Shown here: one piece after another, positions 8,063-17,281 of the stretch
How the letters are laid out: every line of letters begins with the position of its first letter
How positions within the stretch are numbered: position 1 is the stretch's first letter
Assembly (NCBI GenBank): GCA_016712225.1
Contig: JADJRL010000003.1
Coordinates: 1,261,001-1,325,000 of the forward strand
DNA length: 64,000 nucleotides
Source of the DNA: Candidatus Defluviibacterium haderslevense
Lineage (GTDB): Bacteria > Bacteroidota > Bacteroidia > Chitinophagales > Saprospiraceae
Reading direction: 5' to 3'
Program-made: the position numbers and the translations under genes
Notes under the pieces: model-generated
Told to the model about the DNA's origin: nothing
The model's input: the letters and a program-made list of their open reading frames with translations, nothing else
Database searches by the model: none

Positions 8063-8120
8063 ATCCCCTGGTCAATTTTCATTCTAATGTGAAACATTTT
8101 AAGACCAGGGGATTTCTTTT
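8063..8120 (+). terminator. Terminator-like hairpin, no gene upstream
   Basis: Arms atcccctggtc (8063-8073) and gaccaggggat (8103-8113) are perfectly complementary over 11 bp. Inside the loop is a second small hairpin, aatgt-gaa-acatt (8086-8098). On the plus strand it is followed by tttctttt; on the minus strand there is no T-run. It therefore looks like the end of a plus-strand transcript, although no plus-strand gene lies between 4051 and this point. Confidence 0.45.
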
Positions 8121-8806
8121 AACTGATAATTACAAGATATTTTATTGTTAGTTAAATAATTCATCTTTGTTATATTTAACTGAATTGAATTTGCCCTTTT
8201 ACATTGAATCTACATTTCCTCGAGATTCCTTGTTGAAATATTTCCTTCTATTCAACTAACAAAACATGCAAATCTTAACCAATAATTTTTCTAAGTCTTG
8301 GTTTGCAATAATTTTAGATATATTATATATCATTCACTTATGTATTCTAAGTACCCTACTATAGTTTTAAGTGCTGTTAAGTCTATTAAAATAAGTAGAT
8401 TGATCACATTTATAAAAGGGTTATTCTATATTCAATTTGTTTTTGTTTTGCATAAAATACCAGACAAAGTCATAAAGATTATATAACAAAATCAATAATA
8501 TGAAATTTTGAATTATAATACACCCCCTCGAATTAAAAATAACTTCTGATGGTTTGTATTTCTTTTAAAAATCTGAATTAGGATCATTTTGGATTGAGCA
8601 TTATACAAAAAACAATTGTAACATAAAATATGGCAACATTCTACATTTCATTAGAAATTATTTCCAGAAAGATATTCCTTAGCATGATAAAAAATGTTAT
8701 AAAGCATAATTAGATAAATCTTTATTTTATATTTTTTAGGTTGAAGACAACTTTATTATTTAGTTTTGGCAATCATAAGCTGGGTGACATAAAGTATTAA
8801 TCAATT

Positions 8807-8821
8807 AAGTATTACATACTT
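8807..8821. promoter_or_regulatory. Small inverted repeat upstream of the oxidoreductase gene
   Basis: aagtat-tac-atactt is a perfect 6-bp inverted repeat ending 27 nt before the ATG at 8849. Its left half AAGTATTA also occurs directly repeated at 8792-8799. This could be an operator, but the region is AT-rich and chance is possible. Confidence 0.25.
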
Positions 8822-8848
8822 GAACTAAATTAAAAAAATATTCAAAAC

Positions 8849-9814
8849 ATGAAGGCAATAATATATACCAAATATGGACCACCAGAAGTAGCTCAATTAA
8901 TGGAAGTTGCTAAACCATTACCAAAAGAAAATGAAATATTGGTAAAGGTTTATGCATCAACAGTAAACCGAACTGATTGTGGTTTTCGAAGTGCCGAATA
9001 TTTTATTTCACGATTTTGGACCGGTATCTTTCGACCGAAATATCAAATTTTGGGGTGCGAATTTGCAGGTGTTATTGAAGAAATTGGGAAAGGAGTAACA
9101 ACATTCCAAAAAGGTGATCAAGTTTTTGGATTTAATGATAAAACTTGTGGTGGGCACAGCGAGTATTTAACTATCGCTGAAACGGACGCAGTGACCTGTA
9201 TGCCTGAAGGATTTACCTTTAATGAAGCAGCTGCCCTAACTGAAGGAGCACATTATGCATTAGTTGATATTAGAGCAGCAAAAGTTAAGTCAGGGCAGAA
9301 CGTTTTAGTTTATGGAGCAACTGGTGCTATTGGATCTGCGGCAGTTCAACTATTAAAACATTTTGGTGCGAGGGTTACTGCAATATCAAATACAAAAAAC
9401 ATAACATTGGTAAAATCATTAGGAGCTGATTGTGTTATAGACTATCAAACTCAGGATTTCACAAAAACTTTAGAACGATTTGAATTTATTTTTGATGCTG
9501 TAGGAAAAAGTTCATTTGGTCAATGTAAACCCTTGTTAACCGAACATGGAATTTATATTTCAACAGAATTGGGCAAGAATGGTGAAAATATTTTCTTTGC
9601 ATTGACAACACCATTTTTAGGAAGAAAAAAATTATTATTTCCAATTCCAAGCATTTCTAAACAAGATGTAATATTTTTAAAAGAATTGGCTCAAAAAGGA
9701 GAATTCAAACCCGTTATTGATCGACAATACCAATTAGACCAAATAATTGAAGCCTACAAATATGTTGAATCCGGGCAAAAAACTGGAAATGTGGTTATAC
9801 AAATCGCAGAATAA
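8849..9814 (+). CDS. NAD(P)-dependent alcohol dehydrogenase / quinone oxidoreductase (MDR family)
   Basis: A medium-chain dehydrogenase/reductase of 321 residues that probably reduces quinones, enals or ketones with NADPH in the cytoplasm. The N-terminal GroES-like domain covers about 1-120 and includes GCEFAGVIEEIG. The Rossmann domain has the nucleotide-binding loop GATGAIG at 156-162. The GHExxG-type zinc site of true alcohol dehydrogenases is absent (GCEFAG instead), so it is probably a zinc-free quinone oxidoreductase-type member. It stands alone after a long gap, with a small inverted repeat 27 nt upstream. Substrate cannot be predicted. Confidence 0.85.
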   Translation: MKAIIYTKYGPPEVAQLMEVAKPLPKENEILVKVYASTVNRTDCGFRSAEYFISRFWTGIFRPKYQILGCEFAGVIEEIGKGVTTFQKGDQVFGFNDKTCGGHSEYLTIAETDAVTCMPEGFTFNEAAALTEGAHYALVDIRAAKVKSGQNVLVYGATGAIGSAAVQLLKHFGARVTAISNTKNITLVKSLGADCVIDYQTQDFTKTLERFEFIFDAVGKSSFGQCKPLLTEHGIYISTELGKNGENIFFALTTPFLGRKKLLFPIPSISKQDVIFLKELAQKGEFKPVIDRQYQLDQIIEAYKYVESGQKTGNVVIQIAE

Positions 9815-10029
9815 ACATTACGCTTGAATTATAATTATACAAAATATTAGACCAAAATTCAATTTAAATATTGTAATATTAAACAGTTTGTATACTTAAT
9901 ATATTGAATCACAATAGATGTTAGCTACATAATTTATTTAGTGTGACATCATTTTATTTTTCCGAAAAAAATTAAATATAAAAAATTTCTATTATTTAAT
10001 AATTATTAAGTTCTCCTTCAAAAAATAAA

Positions 10030-10062
10030 AAATGCCCGGCAATTTTGCCAGGCATCTTTTTT
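10030..10062 (-). terminator. Intrinsic terminator of the surface-protein operon
   Basis: On the minus strand the stem atgcctggcaa / ttgccgggcat is fully paired, with one G-U wobble that would be a mismatch on the plus strand. It is followed by a run of T. It lies 23 nt beyond the stop of the gene ending at 10085. Confidence 0.85.
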
Positions 10063-10084
10063 TAACTTAAATTAAAATTATGAA

Positions 10085-11716
10085 TTATTTTTTATTGATG
10101 ACTTGGTAAGGTAAAGGATTATTTACATCAATAACTTCTTTGGAAACATCTTGAACTTTCATGCGATCTCTAACGGGTTCGTAGTTTTCGTAACCTTTGC
10201 GAACACCTTTTGCTTCCCAATCAAATTGGTATGTACCAGTTCCTTTTCTAAGTTCTTTAACTTTAAAACCAGTTGCTGTTTTTTCTATAACAGCAATTCC
10301 TTCAGATTCTGCAGACAATGGTGTGATTTGGATAGTAAGTGTATTTGGATTAATGGTTAACTCAAAGTGTTCCGGAAATTTAACTTCTCCTTCTCCATTA
10401 ACCAATTGGCCAGTACCTCTATTGAAAGCTGCTGCTTCAGGACCTTCTACACAAGCATACCATATTTGTTTGCTAGCATCTCTTGGATGATCTTCAACAA
10501 AGTTTTTAACTTGAGCTGAAAAAGTTGCTTGTCCTGATGCATTAAAGAACAATCCGAAAACATTATTTGATGCATTATAAATCCCAACAAAAGGAGTAAT
10601 TACTGTATTACCACTGATATTAATACCAATAACACCCGCAGTAGCACCTAATCTATTACCAATATAAGCGTGAAAATTACCTAATCCACCACTTCCTTCT
10701 TGTCTAGCAGATAAAACTCTAACTGGTGTAGTGCCATTTGCCGCCTGACTGTATGCATCTGTTTGAGTCACATAACCGGGTGAGGAACCTGGTTGGAATA
10801 CATAATTAAATGTAGTGGCCTTCCACATCGTGTCCGTATTAAATCTCGTAAAATGTCGGGTTAAAGTAACTGGATATTCAATGATCTCGCTTCCATAGGT
10901 TACCGTTTTTTGTGGTATACCGGTATTTGTTGGTTTTGCAGAATATTCTTCAGACCAGCCAATTGTACTTGATAAATAGGATTTAATAGTAGTAGGACTA
11001 AAGTTTATCGCAAATTTTCCTTGATTAAAAGTAATACCTGTATTTGCAGTGTGTTGGTAAACTAAGTCATTTCCAACTTTTTTCCAAAGACTTGCACCAC
11101 TAGAAGGAAGTATAAAGCTTCCGCCACCTTTGCTTAATATCACTTCATTGTTTGTGGTATCAAGAGATATTTTTTGAATTTCATTTGTGGTATCAACATC
11201 ATCTTTTGGCAAAGTCAAGTCAACTTTATTCCCTTGGGAAATAGATAATTCATTTGTCGCTTTATTAAAACTAAGGGATTGAATTTCATTTTGTGGATTA
11301 CCATCGTTGTCGCCAACAACTGAACCAGCTTTTGTTGCATAAGAAGCAATAGGAACTTGTAGAATGGGTGAATTGCCCATATTTACAAAAGTTGAACCTC
11401 CCGTAGGATCTAATTCTACTTTTAGTTGGTAACCTGCTGCACTCCAATCAATCGTTGCACAGCTCCCTGATGGATTAGCACCACCGCAAACATTGACATT
11501 AAAAATACCCAAATCTGAAGTTTTAGTAGCATGGGTTTCTGAATATACCGGAGTGTTAGCTGCGTTTAGAATAGATAATCGAAGCGCAATGTTTTGATTG
11601 ACTAATGGGGCATTTTGTGCATTACGTGCCACACCTTGGTATTTGAAAGAAACCTGAGCCATCAGGCTACTTACTAAGCTACCGAGTATGAAAAGTGTAA
11701 AAATGATTTGTTTCAT
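10085..11716 (-). CDS. Secreted tail-fibre-like surface protein
   Basis: A 543-residue exported protein with a signal peptide (about 1-20, ending SLMAQ). The N-terminal domain (about 21-130) has the recurrent Bacteroidota pattern of FKYQGVARNAQNAPL, IDWSAAGYQLKVELDP and ILQVPIASYATKAG, seen at the start of many large surface proteins. A middle part with short repeats follows (EIQSLSFNKATNELSISQG, then EIQKISLDTTNNEVILSKG). The C-terminal domain (about 410-515, with QIWYACVEGPEAAAFNRGTG) resembles the end of some tail-fibre-like proteins. No sorting domain or lipobox is visible, so its attachment is unclear. It lies 17 nt downstream of a small T9SS protein and ends in a strong terminator. Confidence 0.7.
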   Translation of the reverse strand: MKQIIFTLFILGSLVSSLMAQVSFKYQGVARNAQNAPLVNQNIALRLSILNAANTPVYSETHATKTSDLGIFNVNVCGGANPSGSCATIDWSAAGYQLKVELDPTGGSTFVNMGNSPILQVPIASYATKAGSVVGDNDGNPQNEIQSLSFNKATNELSISQGNKVDLTLPKDDVDTTNEIQKISLDTTNNEVILSKGGGSFILPSSGASLWKKVGNDLVYQHTANTGITFNQGKFAINFSPTTIKSYLSSTIGWSEEYSAKPTNTGIPQKTVTYGSEIIEYPVTLTRHFTRFNTDTMWKATTFNYVFQPGSSPGYVTQTDAYSQAANGTTPVRVLSARQEGSGGLGNFHAYIGNRLGATAGVIGINISGNTVITPFVGIYNASNNVFGLFFNASGQATFSAQVKNFVEDHPRDASKQIWYACVEGPEAAAFNRGTGQLVNGEGEVKFPEHFELTINPNTLTIQITPLSAESEGIAVIEKTATGFKVKELRKGTGTYQFDWEAKGVRKGYENYEPVRDRMKVQDVSKEVIDVNNPLPYQVINKK

Positions 11717-11733
11717 TGATTGATATTTACAGA

Positions 11734-12204
11734 TTAATTAATTTTTTCAATTTTAAAAGATTGTTGGGCATTTTTGTCTTTAGCTATAAGAATATAATGT
11801 CCAGCAGGTAGTTGATCTAAGTCCAGGTCTATTATATTCTGATTAGATGAATTTTTCGAAATCTCAACACCCTGAATATTGGTTAGGGTCAGTTGAAGTG
11901 ATTTAAGATAAGCATTTTTAACTGTAAGAATTGAACTAACAGGACTTGGATAAACGCTGATTCCTTCAAGAGTTGGATTTTCAGTAGAAACAACGGTAAG
12001 ATTTGCTTGATGAAAACCTTGAGTAATTTTAAGATTATTGGCATTCAATGTCTCCGTTGCCAATTCACCTAAAGTCCATTCTATGGAAATATTATTAGCC
12101 TTCTGTACGTCACCGGCGCTGGCAATAACTTGAGGGGTAATTTTTTGTGCAGAAATGAATCCACCACATAAAAAACATAGTAAAAAGCTCATTTTTTGTA
12201 TCAT
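11734..12204 (-). CDS. Small secreted protein with T9SS sorting domain
   Basis: I chose the ATG at 12204, which gives a normal signal peptide (about 1-20, FLCGGFISAQ) and lies 19 nt downstream of a TAnnTTTA box at 12223-12230; a longer frame to 12273 adds an unlikely extension. The 156-residue product has a short domain (about 20-70) with the pattern VIASAGDV...ISIEWTLGELATETL...ITQGFHQ, common in small Bacteroidota secreted proteins of unknown function. A T9SS sorting domain follows (about 80-156, ISVYPSPVSSILTVKN). It is the first gene of a two-gene operon with the tail-fibre-like protein. Confidence 0.8.
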   Translation of the reverse strand: MIQKMSFLLCFLCGGFISAQKITPQVIASAGDVQKANNISIEWTLGELATETLNANNLKITQGFHQANLTVVSTENPTLEGISVYPSPVSSILTVKNAYLKSLQLTLTNIQGVEISKNSSNQNIIDLDLDQLPAGHYILIAKDKNAQQSFKIEKIN

Positions 12205-12222
12205 AATAGTCTTAATTAAGTC

Positions 12223-12230
12223 TAAAAATA
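12223..12230 (-). promoter_or_regulatory. -7 box for the two-gene surface operon
   Basis: The minus strand reads TATTTTTA. Transcription would start near 12216, 12 nt before the ATG at 12204, which also supports the shorter start. Confidence 0.4.
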
Positions 12231-12430
12231 CTAATTTTTTAATGAATAACGAGAAAGCTGATTTTTCAAACATAAATAAAATATTAACTAATGTGTAATA
12301 TACTGATTATTAATTAATAAAATATATATTTTTAGTATATATTGACTTAAAAAGTTAATTGTTCAGAAGGCTTTTACAAATTGTCATTTACAATTCTCAA
12401 CAAATCAAACCGTTACTATTTGGTAATATG

Positions 12431-12886
12431 TTATGATTTGTTAAACTTATCAATAACTCCATGACATGCTTTTTCTATCAATTCAAAGGCTAAATCGAAA
12501 CGATTGTCATAGTATGGGTCTGGCACGAAACTAAAATTTGTATCAAGAGCATAATCCATAATTAATTGGATTTTGTCCTTCAATTTAGGGTCACTGACGA
12601 GACTTAAACAATGATTCCTATTAGAAAGATCCATAGTTAGGATCAAGTCAAAATATTCAAAATCATGTAATTTTATTTTTCTGGATATTTGGTTTTTGAT
12701 TGAAATGCCTCTAGTCATTGATTCTCGAATAGCCCTAGGATCAGGTGTTTCTCCATCATGAAACCCGTTGGTTCCTGCCGAATCGACCACCCAATCTAAT
12801 CCTTTTTCACGGATCAAAGCCTCCATGATACCCTGAGCCATAGGTGATCTACAAATATTTCCAAGACATACCATAAGTATTTTCAT
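12431..12886 (-). CDS. Low-molecular-weight protein tyrosine phosphatase
   Basis: Removes phosphate from tyrosine residues through a cysteine intermediate. I chose the ATG at 12886 because the product then begins MKILMVCLGNICRSPM, with the family P-loop CX5RS at residues 7-14 near the N-terminus; the extra 23 codons upstream are unlike the family. The general-acid motif DPYYD is present near residues 122-126. The 151-residue length is normal. In Bacteroidota such enzymes occur both with capsule tyrosine kinases and alone; no kinase or capsule gene is near here, so its target is unknown. Confidence 0.9.
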   Translation of the reverse strand: MKILMVCLGNICRSPMAQGIMEALIREKGLDWVVDSAGTNGFHDGETPDPRAIRESMTRGISIKNQISRKIKLHDFEYFDLILTMDLSNRNHCLSLVSDPKLKDKIQLIMDYALDTNFSFVPDPYYDNRFDLAFELIEKACHGVIDKFNKS

Positions 12887-12955
12887 AATTATAAAGTATT
12901 TGACACAAGGTAAACACAGCTTAGTACAATAACAAAAAATATGTATAAACGGCAC

Positions 12956-12963
12956 TATTTTTG
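12956..12963 (+). promoter_or_regulatory. -7 box for the gene at 12992
   Basis: TATTTTTG matches TAnnTTTG exactly and would start transcription near 12970, 22 nt before the ATG. Confidence 0.45.
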
Positions 12964-12991
12964 ATATATATACATTATTAAATAATATAAT

Positions 12992-13585
12992 ATGAATAAA
13001 TTTTCAGGAGTTCTAGTATGGGTATGTTTATCCAACATTTTTTGGATTAACACCTTAACGGTCCAGGCAAGTGATATGGAATTTAAACTTGAACTCACTC
13101 AAATTGGAACAGATTATGCAGAACTTAATTTAAGTCTTCCAGAATTAATGAAAGAAGTCGAAATATTTCGATCACCAGATAATGTACATTTCTGTTCTGT
13201 AAAAGCATTTGTTGATTCCAATAATCATTATATGATTATAGATCCATTTGATCAGAGTATACAAAGTTCTGTTTTTTATAAAGTCGACTGTGTCAATTTA
13301 AACGGCAAACCCTTTTCACAAAAATTCAGTTTTACTTTAAAAAAAGGTAATATACACTTTTCATTAAAAAATACAAACCTAAGCATTCATCGAAGTCATT
13401 CAGATCACCAAAATGTTATTTCATTTTATATCTTCAATGAGCATAATGTTATGATTTATGAAGGTGCATTTAAAGAACAATGTAATGTTGATTTACCCAT
13501 GTTAAAACCAACAAATGAAACCTGGTATATATATTATTCTATGGAAGCAGAAAATGGGCTACAACGAATAAGTGGAGCTAAATAA
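12992..13585 (+). CDS. Exported protein of unknown function
   Basis: Family not recognised. The 197-residue product has a signal peptide (about 1-27, ending TVQAS). It then has two small beta-rich parts: about 30-110 with a fibronectin-like pattern (YAELNLSLPEL ... VFYKVDCVNLNGK), and about 115-195, which could be a degenerate sorting domain (NVISFYIFNEHNVMIYEG). No lipobox or enzyme motif is visible. It is a single gene with its own promoter box, facing the large protease gene at its 3' end. Confidence 0.6.
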   Translation: MNKFSGVLVWVCLSNIFWINTLTVQASDMEFKLELTQIGTDYAELNLSLPELMKEVEIFRSPDNVHFCSVKAFVDSNNHYMIIDPFDQSIQSSVFYKVDCVNLNGKPFSQKFSFTLKKGNIHFSLKNTNLSIHRSHSDHQNVISFYIFNEHNVMIYEGAFKEQCNVDLPMLKPTNETWYIYYSMEAENGLQRISGAK

Positions 13586-13698
13586 ACAAAAGCCATAAAT
13601 TCATTAGATAAAAACAATTGTTTATCTTTATAATAAATTCATAATAAGATCCTTGTTTTCTATGGATAAAAGTGTTTTTTTATCCAATACTTATAGGA

Positions 13699-16600
13699 TT
13701 ACAACTTTAATATTTGCTTATGCAAAATGCTTCCGTCCTCAAATATTACTTTTAGTATGTATTGACCTGGTTTCAGATTATCCATGTCCACCTTCATGAT
13801 CAAATCTTGCTTTTTATTATTACTTACTATAAATACTTCAAAACCTGATAATGAATACATGGTGATTTTTCTGATTTTTAAATCTTCAGATTGAATGGTT
13901 AATTGCTTCATTACAGGATTCGGTTGGATATGTAAGGCATGATATTTCTTTGGATCTTTAGCACCTACAGTTTCTAAAATGGTAATCGCTTGAACATTTG
14001 TACACCCATTCTGATCTGTAATGGTAACTTGATAATCCCCAGGAGCAAGTCCATTAATTTCATTAATGGTATCATTAGTATTCCACTTAAATCTATATGG
14101 AGGAATTCCACCAAACACATTTACCTTAGCAGAACCGTTTGTACCACTACTGGATTTAGAATCTATTGTTCCAAATAATACATCAGGTGAAGTAATTTCG
14201 AATTCTTTTTGGAATAAACAGCCATTTGCATCACTAATAAAAATATTATACTTCCCAGGATCTAAATTATACAGATCCTTAGTAGGAATACCGGTATTCC
14301 AATTTGTTAAAAATGGAGCAGAGCCAGATGTAATATCGATCTCAATTCTACCATTTTTATCTCCAAAACATTTAACATGCGAAACTTGAGCTTGGATAGC
14401 AATAGAATCAAAATTATTTAAGTTGATTGATTTTGTAACAGTACATGCTAAAGAATCCATTATGGTTAAAGTATAGATTCCACTATTAACATGATCAATG
14501 ATTGCGCTAGTGTCACCATTTGACCATTGATATAAAAATTTCTGTCCTGTACCTCCAGAACTATTAGATTCAATTTTTCCACCAACATTAGAACACGCTG
14601 GGTTAGCAGATAATTCTAAGATAATTTTTGGATTTACTTTAACAGATAATAACGCTATACTGTCACAACCAGCAATAATATTATGGTATACTAGTTTGAG
14701 TGTGGTATCTTGATAAATGGGAATACTATTAACTGTATCTCCATAGCAAATGTGCAATTGACTTGTAGTTGTAATGGTCGGTTTTACTTCAATAGAAATA
14801 TTGATAATACTATCACACCCATCAGACGCGATCAATTTGTTTTCAAAAATTCCAGCTGTAAAATATTTGTCTTTACCTACAATCACTGTATCTCCCTGGC
14901 ACAATTTATAATTTTGCTGGAAGTTAACTTTTTTATTTACCAATTGAATACTGTGACTTGAAGTCTGATTACCTTTAGTAACAGTTAGTGTTAACGGTCC
15001 GGGTTTATTAACAGAAATTGATTTGGTTTTAAGACCATTTGACCAAACGTATTTTGCATTAGAAATACCTGCATCAAACGTTTTGGCACTTCCTTCACAC
15101 AATGGAATATCACAAACAATTACACTATCAGGGAGTCTCCATTTAAGGACTATTTTATGCGTTACCACTGCATCAATTCCTGAATCAACTCGATCATCAA
15201 TACTATTAAATAACCATTTTCCTGCAGGATCAAATTTACCTAAAATTTTTGAATAACTCGTTGGCGTTCTTAAAGGAAATGGTTCCTCCTTATTGGGTTG
15301 AAAGTCCACTAATGAGATATCGATTGATGCTGGACTACTTATGGAACTCTTCACGCTCCTAAGCCAAGATGTTCCCTTTGGTGCAATAGTTGTCTGATAT
15401 TCTACCAAAATATCTTTTGCATTGGAAGGTATGGCATTATATAAATTTGATGGAAATGTTAAACTATCAGAGCTTTCTGAATTATCTACATTCAATGCAA
15501 TCTGATAAACAATGGAATCCTTTTTACCAGCTATAACAGGACAGCCTAAGTTGACTTGAAAGTCGTTTAATGTTATAGTATCAGGATCAGCATATTCAGA
15601 ACATTTATTTGATATTGCAGCTGTAAATATTCCAGAATATTTGATATCTAAAAAAGTGTCATTTTTTCCGGGAATTCTGTAATCATAATGAAACCAATCA
15701 TACGTATAAGTAGATTTATAAGGTTTTGCAATAAGTTTTATAGTATCCCCTAAATAATAAGGTCCTCCAACAGAAATTTTTTGAGAAGCCACAAAGCTTG
15801 AAACCAAACATGGTTTAGTATTAACTGCATTTCTTAGCAAATCTCCGGGTTCTTGTCCAAATCCTTTTGAAAAATTGATTCCTATTCCGGTTAGATGACA
15901 ATAACTCATTATTGTACCCCCTCCAACAGGAGTGGGACCAGGATTGCAAGAACCTATATCAGGTGTTTGACAATTATCCAATTGCATATTTTTGAATGGT
16001 CCCCAGACGCAAGAATGTGTGTGCCAACTTCCAAAATTATGTCCCATTTCATGTGTCATCACTTCGACACTCCAGGAATAAGTAGGTAACTGGCTATAAT
16101 TGTTATAAATGAATGCAAAAGATAAAGGCCCAATATTCCCATTCCAAGGATTACAAAGTCCATTTACAAAAGCAATTCCCCCTTGTTGTTGTGGTGCCTG
16201 AGTAGTAACTAATTGCGCAAGGTTGCCATTAAAATTAGAATTGCGATATCCAGCATAATTATACAAAATATCTGAAAGATTGGTATGTAAAAAAGGGTCC
16301 TGTGTGGTCCAAACTTTAATATCAGATATTTCTAAATTAATGGATTCATTAAAATATAGAGCTTTTACAACGTTAAACAATCCGGTAATATAAGCAGTTA
16401 CCTGATTTACCTGTCCATTTTTATCCAAATACATTCTGTAATCACATTCTAAAAACACTTTAACAGTTCTGCATTTATTTGGACTAATAGTTGCGGCTGA
16501 TTGGGATGGTTGATTTAAATTTAAAAAAGTTTCTGCGTTTTCTAAAACACCGCATTTGAAAGGAGATCGAATTGGTAATTCATTTTCCAAATACAACGCA

Positions 16601-17142
16601 TGAATGGATCCTGACTCCATATTCATATTTGTCGTTTTACCAAGAATGATATTTCCATGTAAAGGAGATGATAACACGCCAATAACTTGATCATCAAAAA
16701 AACTTATTGCCGCAAACGAACCACTAACTCCATTTATAATTCCTCGATAATATGCTCCTCCTGTCAATGGGTCGCCAGATTTTTCATCAGTAGTTAACAA
16801 TCTGCTTGAAGCATCAAATAGTTGTTGAGATTCCAATAAAATATCTAATTGTTCACCAGAATTCAATGCTAAGTTTAATTCGACATACTTTGGTTTTGAA
16901 TTACTTATTGCTGATAAAGTTGGTTTATCTACATCAAATAATTTGGCATTGGCAATATTGGAAAAATTTGCGAAATCCTCAGAAATAATAGGTATAAATG
17001 GATTAACTATTACGAACTTTTGTCCTTTCGTTTTTGCTTCCTGGATTATTGTTTCAAGTGGACTTAGTATTTGGGTTTGACCAACTTGAAATATTCCAAA
17101 GAAGACTAGGGTTACAAAAGACATGACTATTCTACAATTCAT
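13699..17142 (-). CDS. Reprolysin-like (M12B) zinc metalloprotease with SprB repeats and T9SS domain
   Basis: A large secreted protease of 1,147 residues. After the signal peptide (about 1-23, ending VGQTQ) comes a propeptide-like region (about 30-220). The catalytic domain (about 225-450) has the zinc motif HEMGHNFGSWH (364-374, HExxHxxGxxH) and the Met-turn GGGTIMSYCH. A beta-rich middle part follows. Three SprB-type repeats come next (about 845-1065, each with a WNTG- or WSNG-like core and a GxYxxxIxDxxGC ending). The T9SS sorting domain (about 1075-1147, HIQPNPVMKQLTIQS) completes the protein. It should be exported to or beyond the cell surface. A TAnnTTTG box lies at 17172-17179. Confidence 0.9.
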   Translation of the reverse strand: MNCRIVMSFVTLVFFGIFQVGQTQILSPLETIIQEAKTKGQKFVIVNPFIPIISEDFANFSNIANAKLFDVDKPTLSAISNSKPKYVELNLALNSGEQLDILLESQQLFDASSRLLTTDEKSGDPLTGGAYYRGIINGVSGSFAAISFFDDQVIGVLSSPLHGNIILGKTTNMNMESGSIHALYLENELPIRSPFKCGVLENAETFLNLNQPSQSAATISPNKCRTVKVFLECDYRMYLDKNGQVNQVTAYITGLFNVVKALYFNESINLEISDIKVWTTQDPFLHTNLSDILYNYAGYRNSNFNGNLAQLVTTQAPQQQGGIAFVNGLCNPWNGNIGPLSFAFIYNNYSQLPTYSWSVEVMTHEMGHNFGSWHTHSCVWGPFKNMQLDNCQTPDIGSCNPGPTPVGGGTIMSYCHLTGIGINFSKGFGQEPGDLLRNAVNTKPCLVSSFVASQKISVGGPYYLGDTIKLIAKPYKSTYTYDWFHYDYRIPGKNDTFLDIKYSGIFTAAISNKCSEYADPDTITLNDFQVNLGCPVIAGKKDSIVYQIALNVDNSESSDSLTFPSNLYNAIPSNAKDILVEYQTTIAPKGTSWLRSVKSSISSPASIDISLVDFQPNKEEPFPLRTPTSYSKILGKFDPAGKWLFNSIDDRVDSGIDAVVTHKIVLKWRLPDSVIVCDIPLCEGSAKTFDAGISNAKYVWSNGLKTKSISVNKPGPLTLTVTKGNQTSSHSIQLVNKKVNFQQNYKLCQGDTVIVGKDKYFTAGIFENKLIASDGCDSIINISIEVKPTITTTSQLHICYGDTVNSIPIYQDTTLKLVYHNIIAGCDSIALLSVKVNPKIILELSANPACSNVGGKIESNSSGGTGQKFLYQWSNGDTSAIIDHVNSGIYTLTIMDSLACTVTKSINLNNFDSIAIQAQVSHVKCFGDKNGRIEIDITSGSAPFLTNWNTGIPTKDLYNLDPGKYNIFISDANGCLFQKEFEITSPDVLFGTIDSKSSSGTNGSAKVNVFGGIPPYRFKWNTNDTINEINGLAPGDYQVTITDQNGCTNVQAITILETVGAKDPKKYHALHIQPNPVMKQLTIQSEDLKIRKITMYSLSGFEVFIVSNNKKQDLIMKVDMDNLKPGQYILKVIFEDGSILHKQILKL

Positions 17143-17171
17143 AAAAGATATTTAAATTGACTTATTTACAG

Positions 17172-17179
17172 CAAAAATA
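17172..17179 (-). promoter_or_regulatory. -7 box for the metalloprotease gene
   Basis: The minus strand reads TATTTTTG, an exact TAnnTTTG match, with a predicted start near 17165, 23 nt before the ATG at 17142. Confidence 0.45.
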
Positions 17180-17281
17180 CGATACATTAGGATATAATTT
17201 AGTAGAAATTGATCATCGAAATTTTAGAATAAAGAAAAATGAATTAGATAATATAAACAATAAAGACTTCTAAATTAATAC

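Larger units (their letters stand above)
7418..8848. other. 1.4 kb gap without a convincing gene
   Basis: I find no open frame with protein-like composition here; the longest (62 codons at 8298) has no recognisable feature and no good context. The sequence is very AT-rich except for a short GC-richer patch at about 7709-7812 made of two adjacent hairpins. A terminator-like hairpin lies at 8063-8113, with no plus-strand gene ahead of it. Three copies of gattcaat lie at 7959-7980 and 7996-8003. A small inverted repeat (8807-8821) precedes the next gene. The gap may hold a non-coding RNA or the remains of a mobile element. Confidence 0.6.

Noticed and set aside
8298..8486. 62-codon open frame in the gap
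   Set aside because: No recognisable motif, no promoter box, no conserved context, and composition like the surrounding AT-rich non-coding sequence.
13664..13685. Terminator between the genes at 13585 and 13699
   Set aside because: An 8-bp stem (ggataaaa / ttttatcc) exists but is made only of A-T rich pairs, with its T-run in the loop and none after the stem on either strand.
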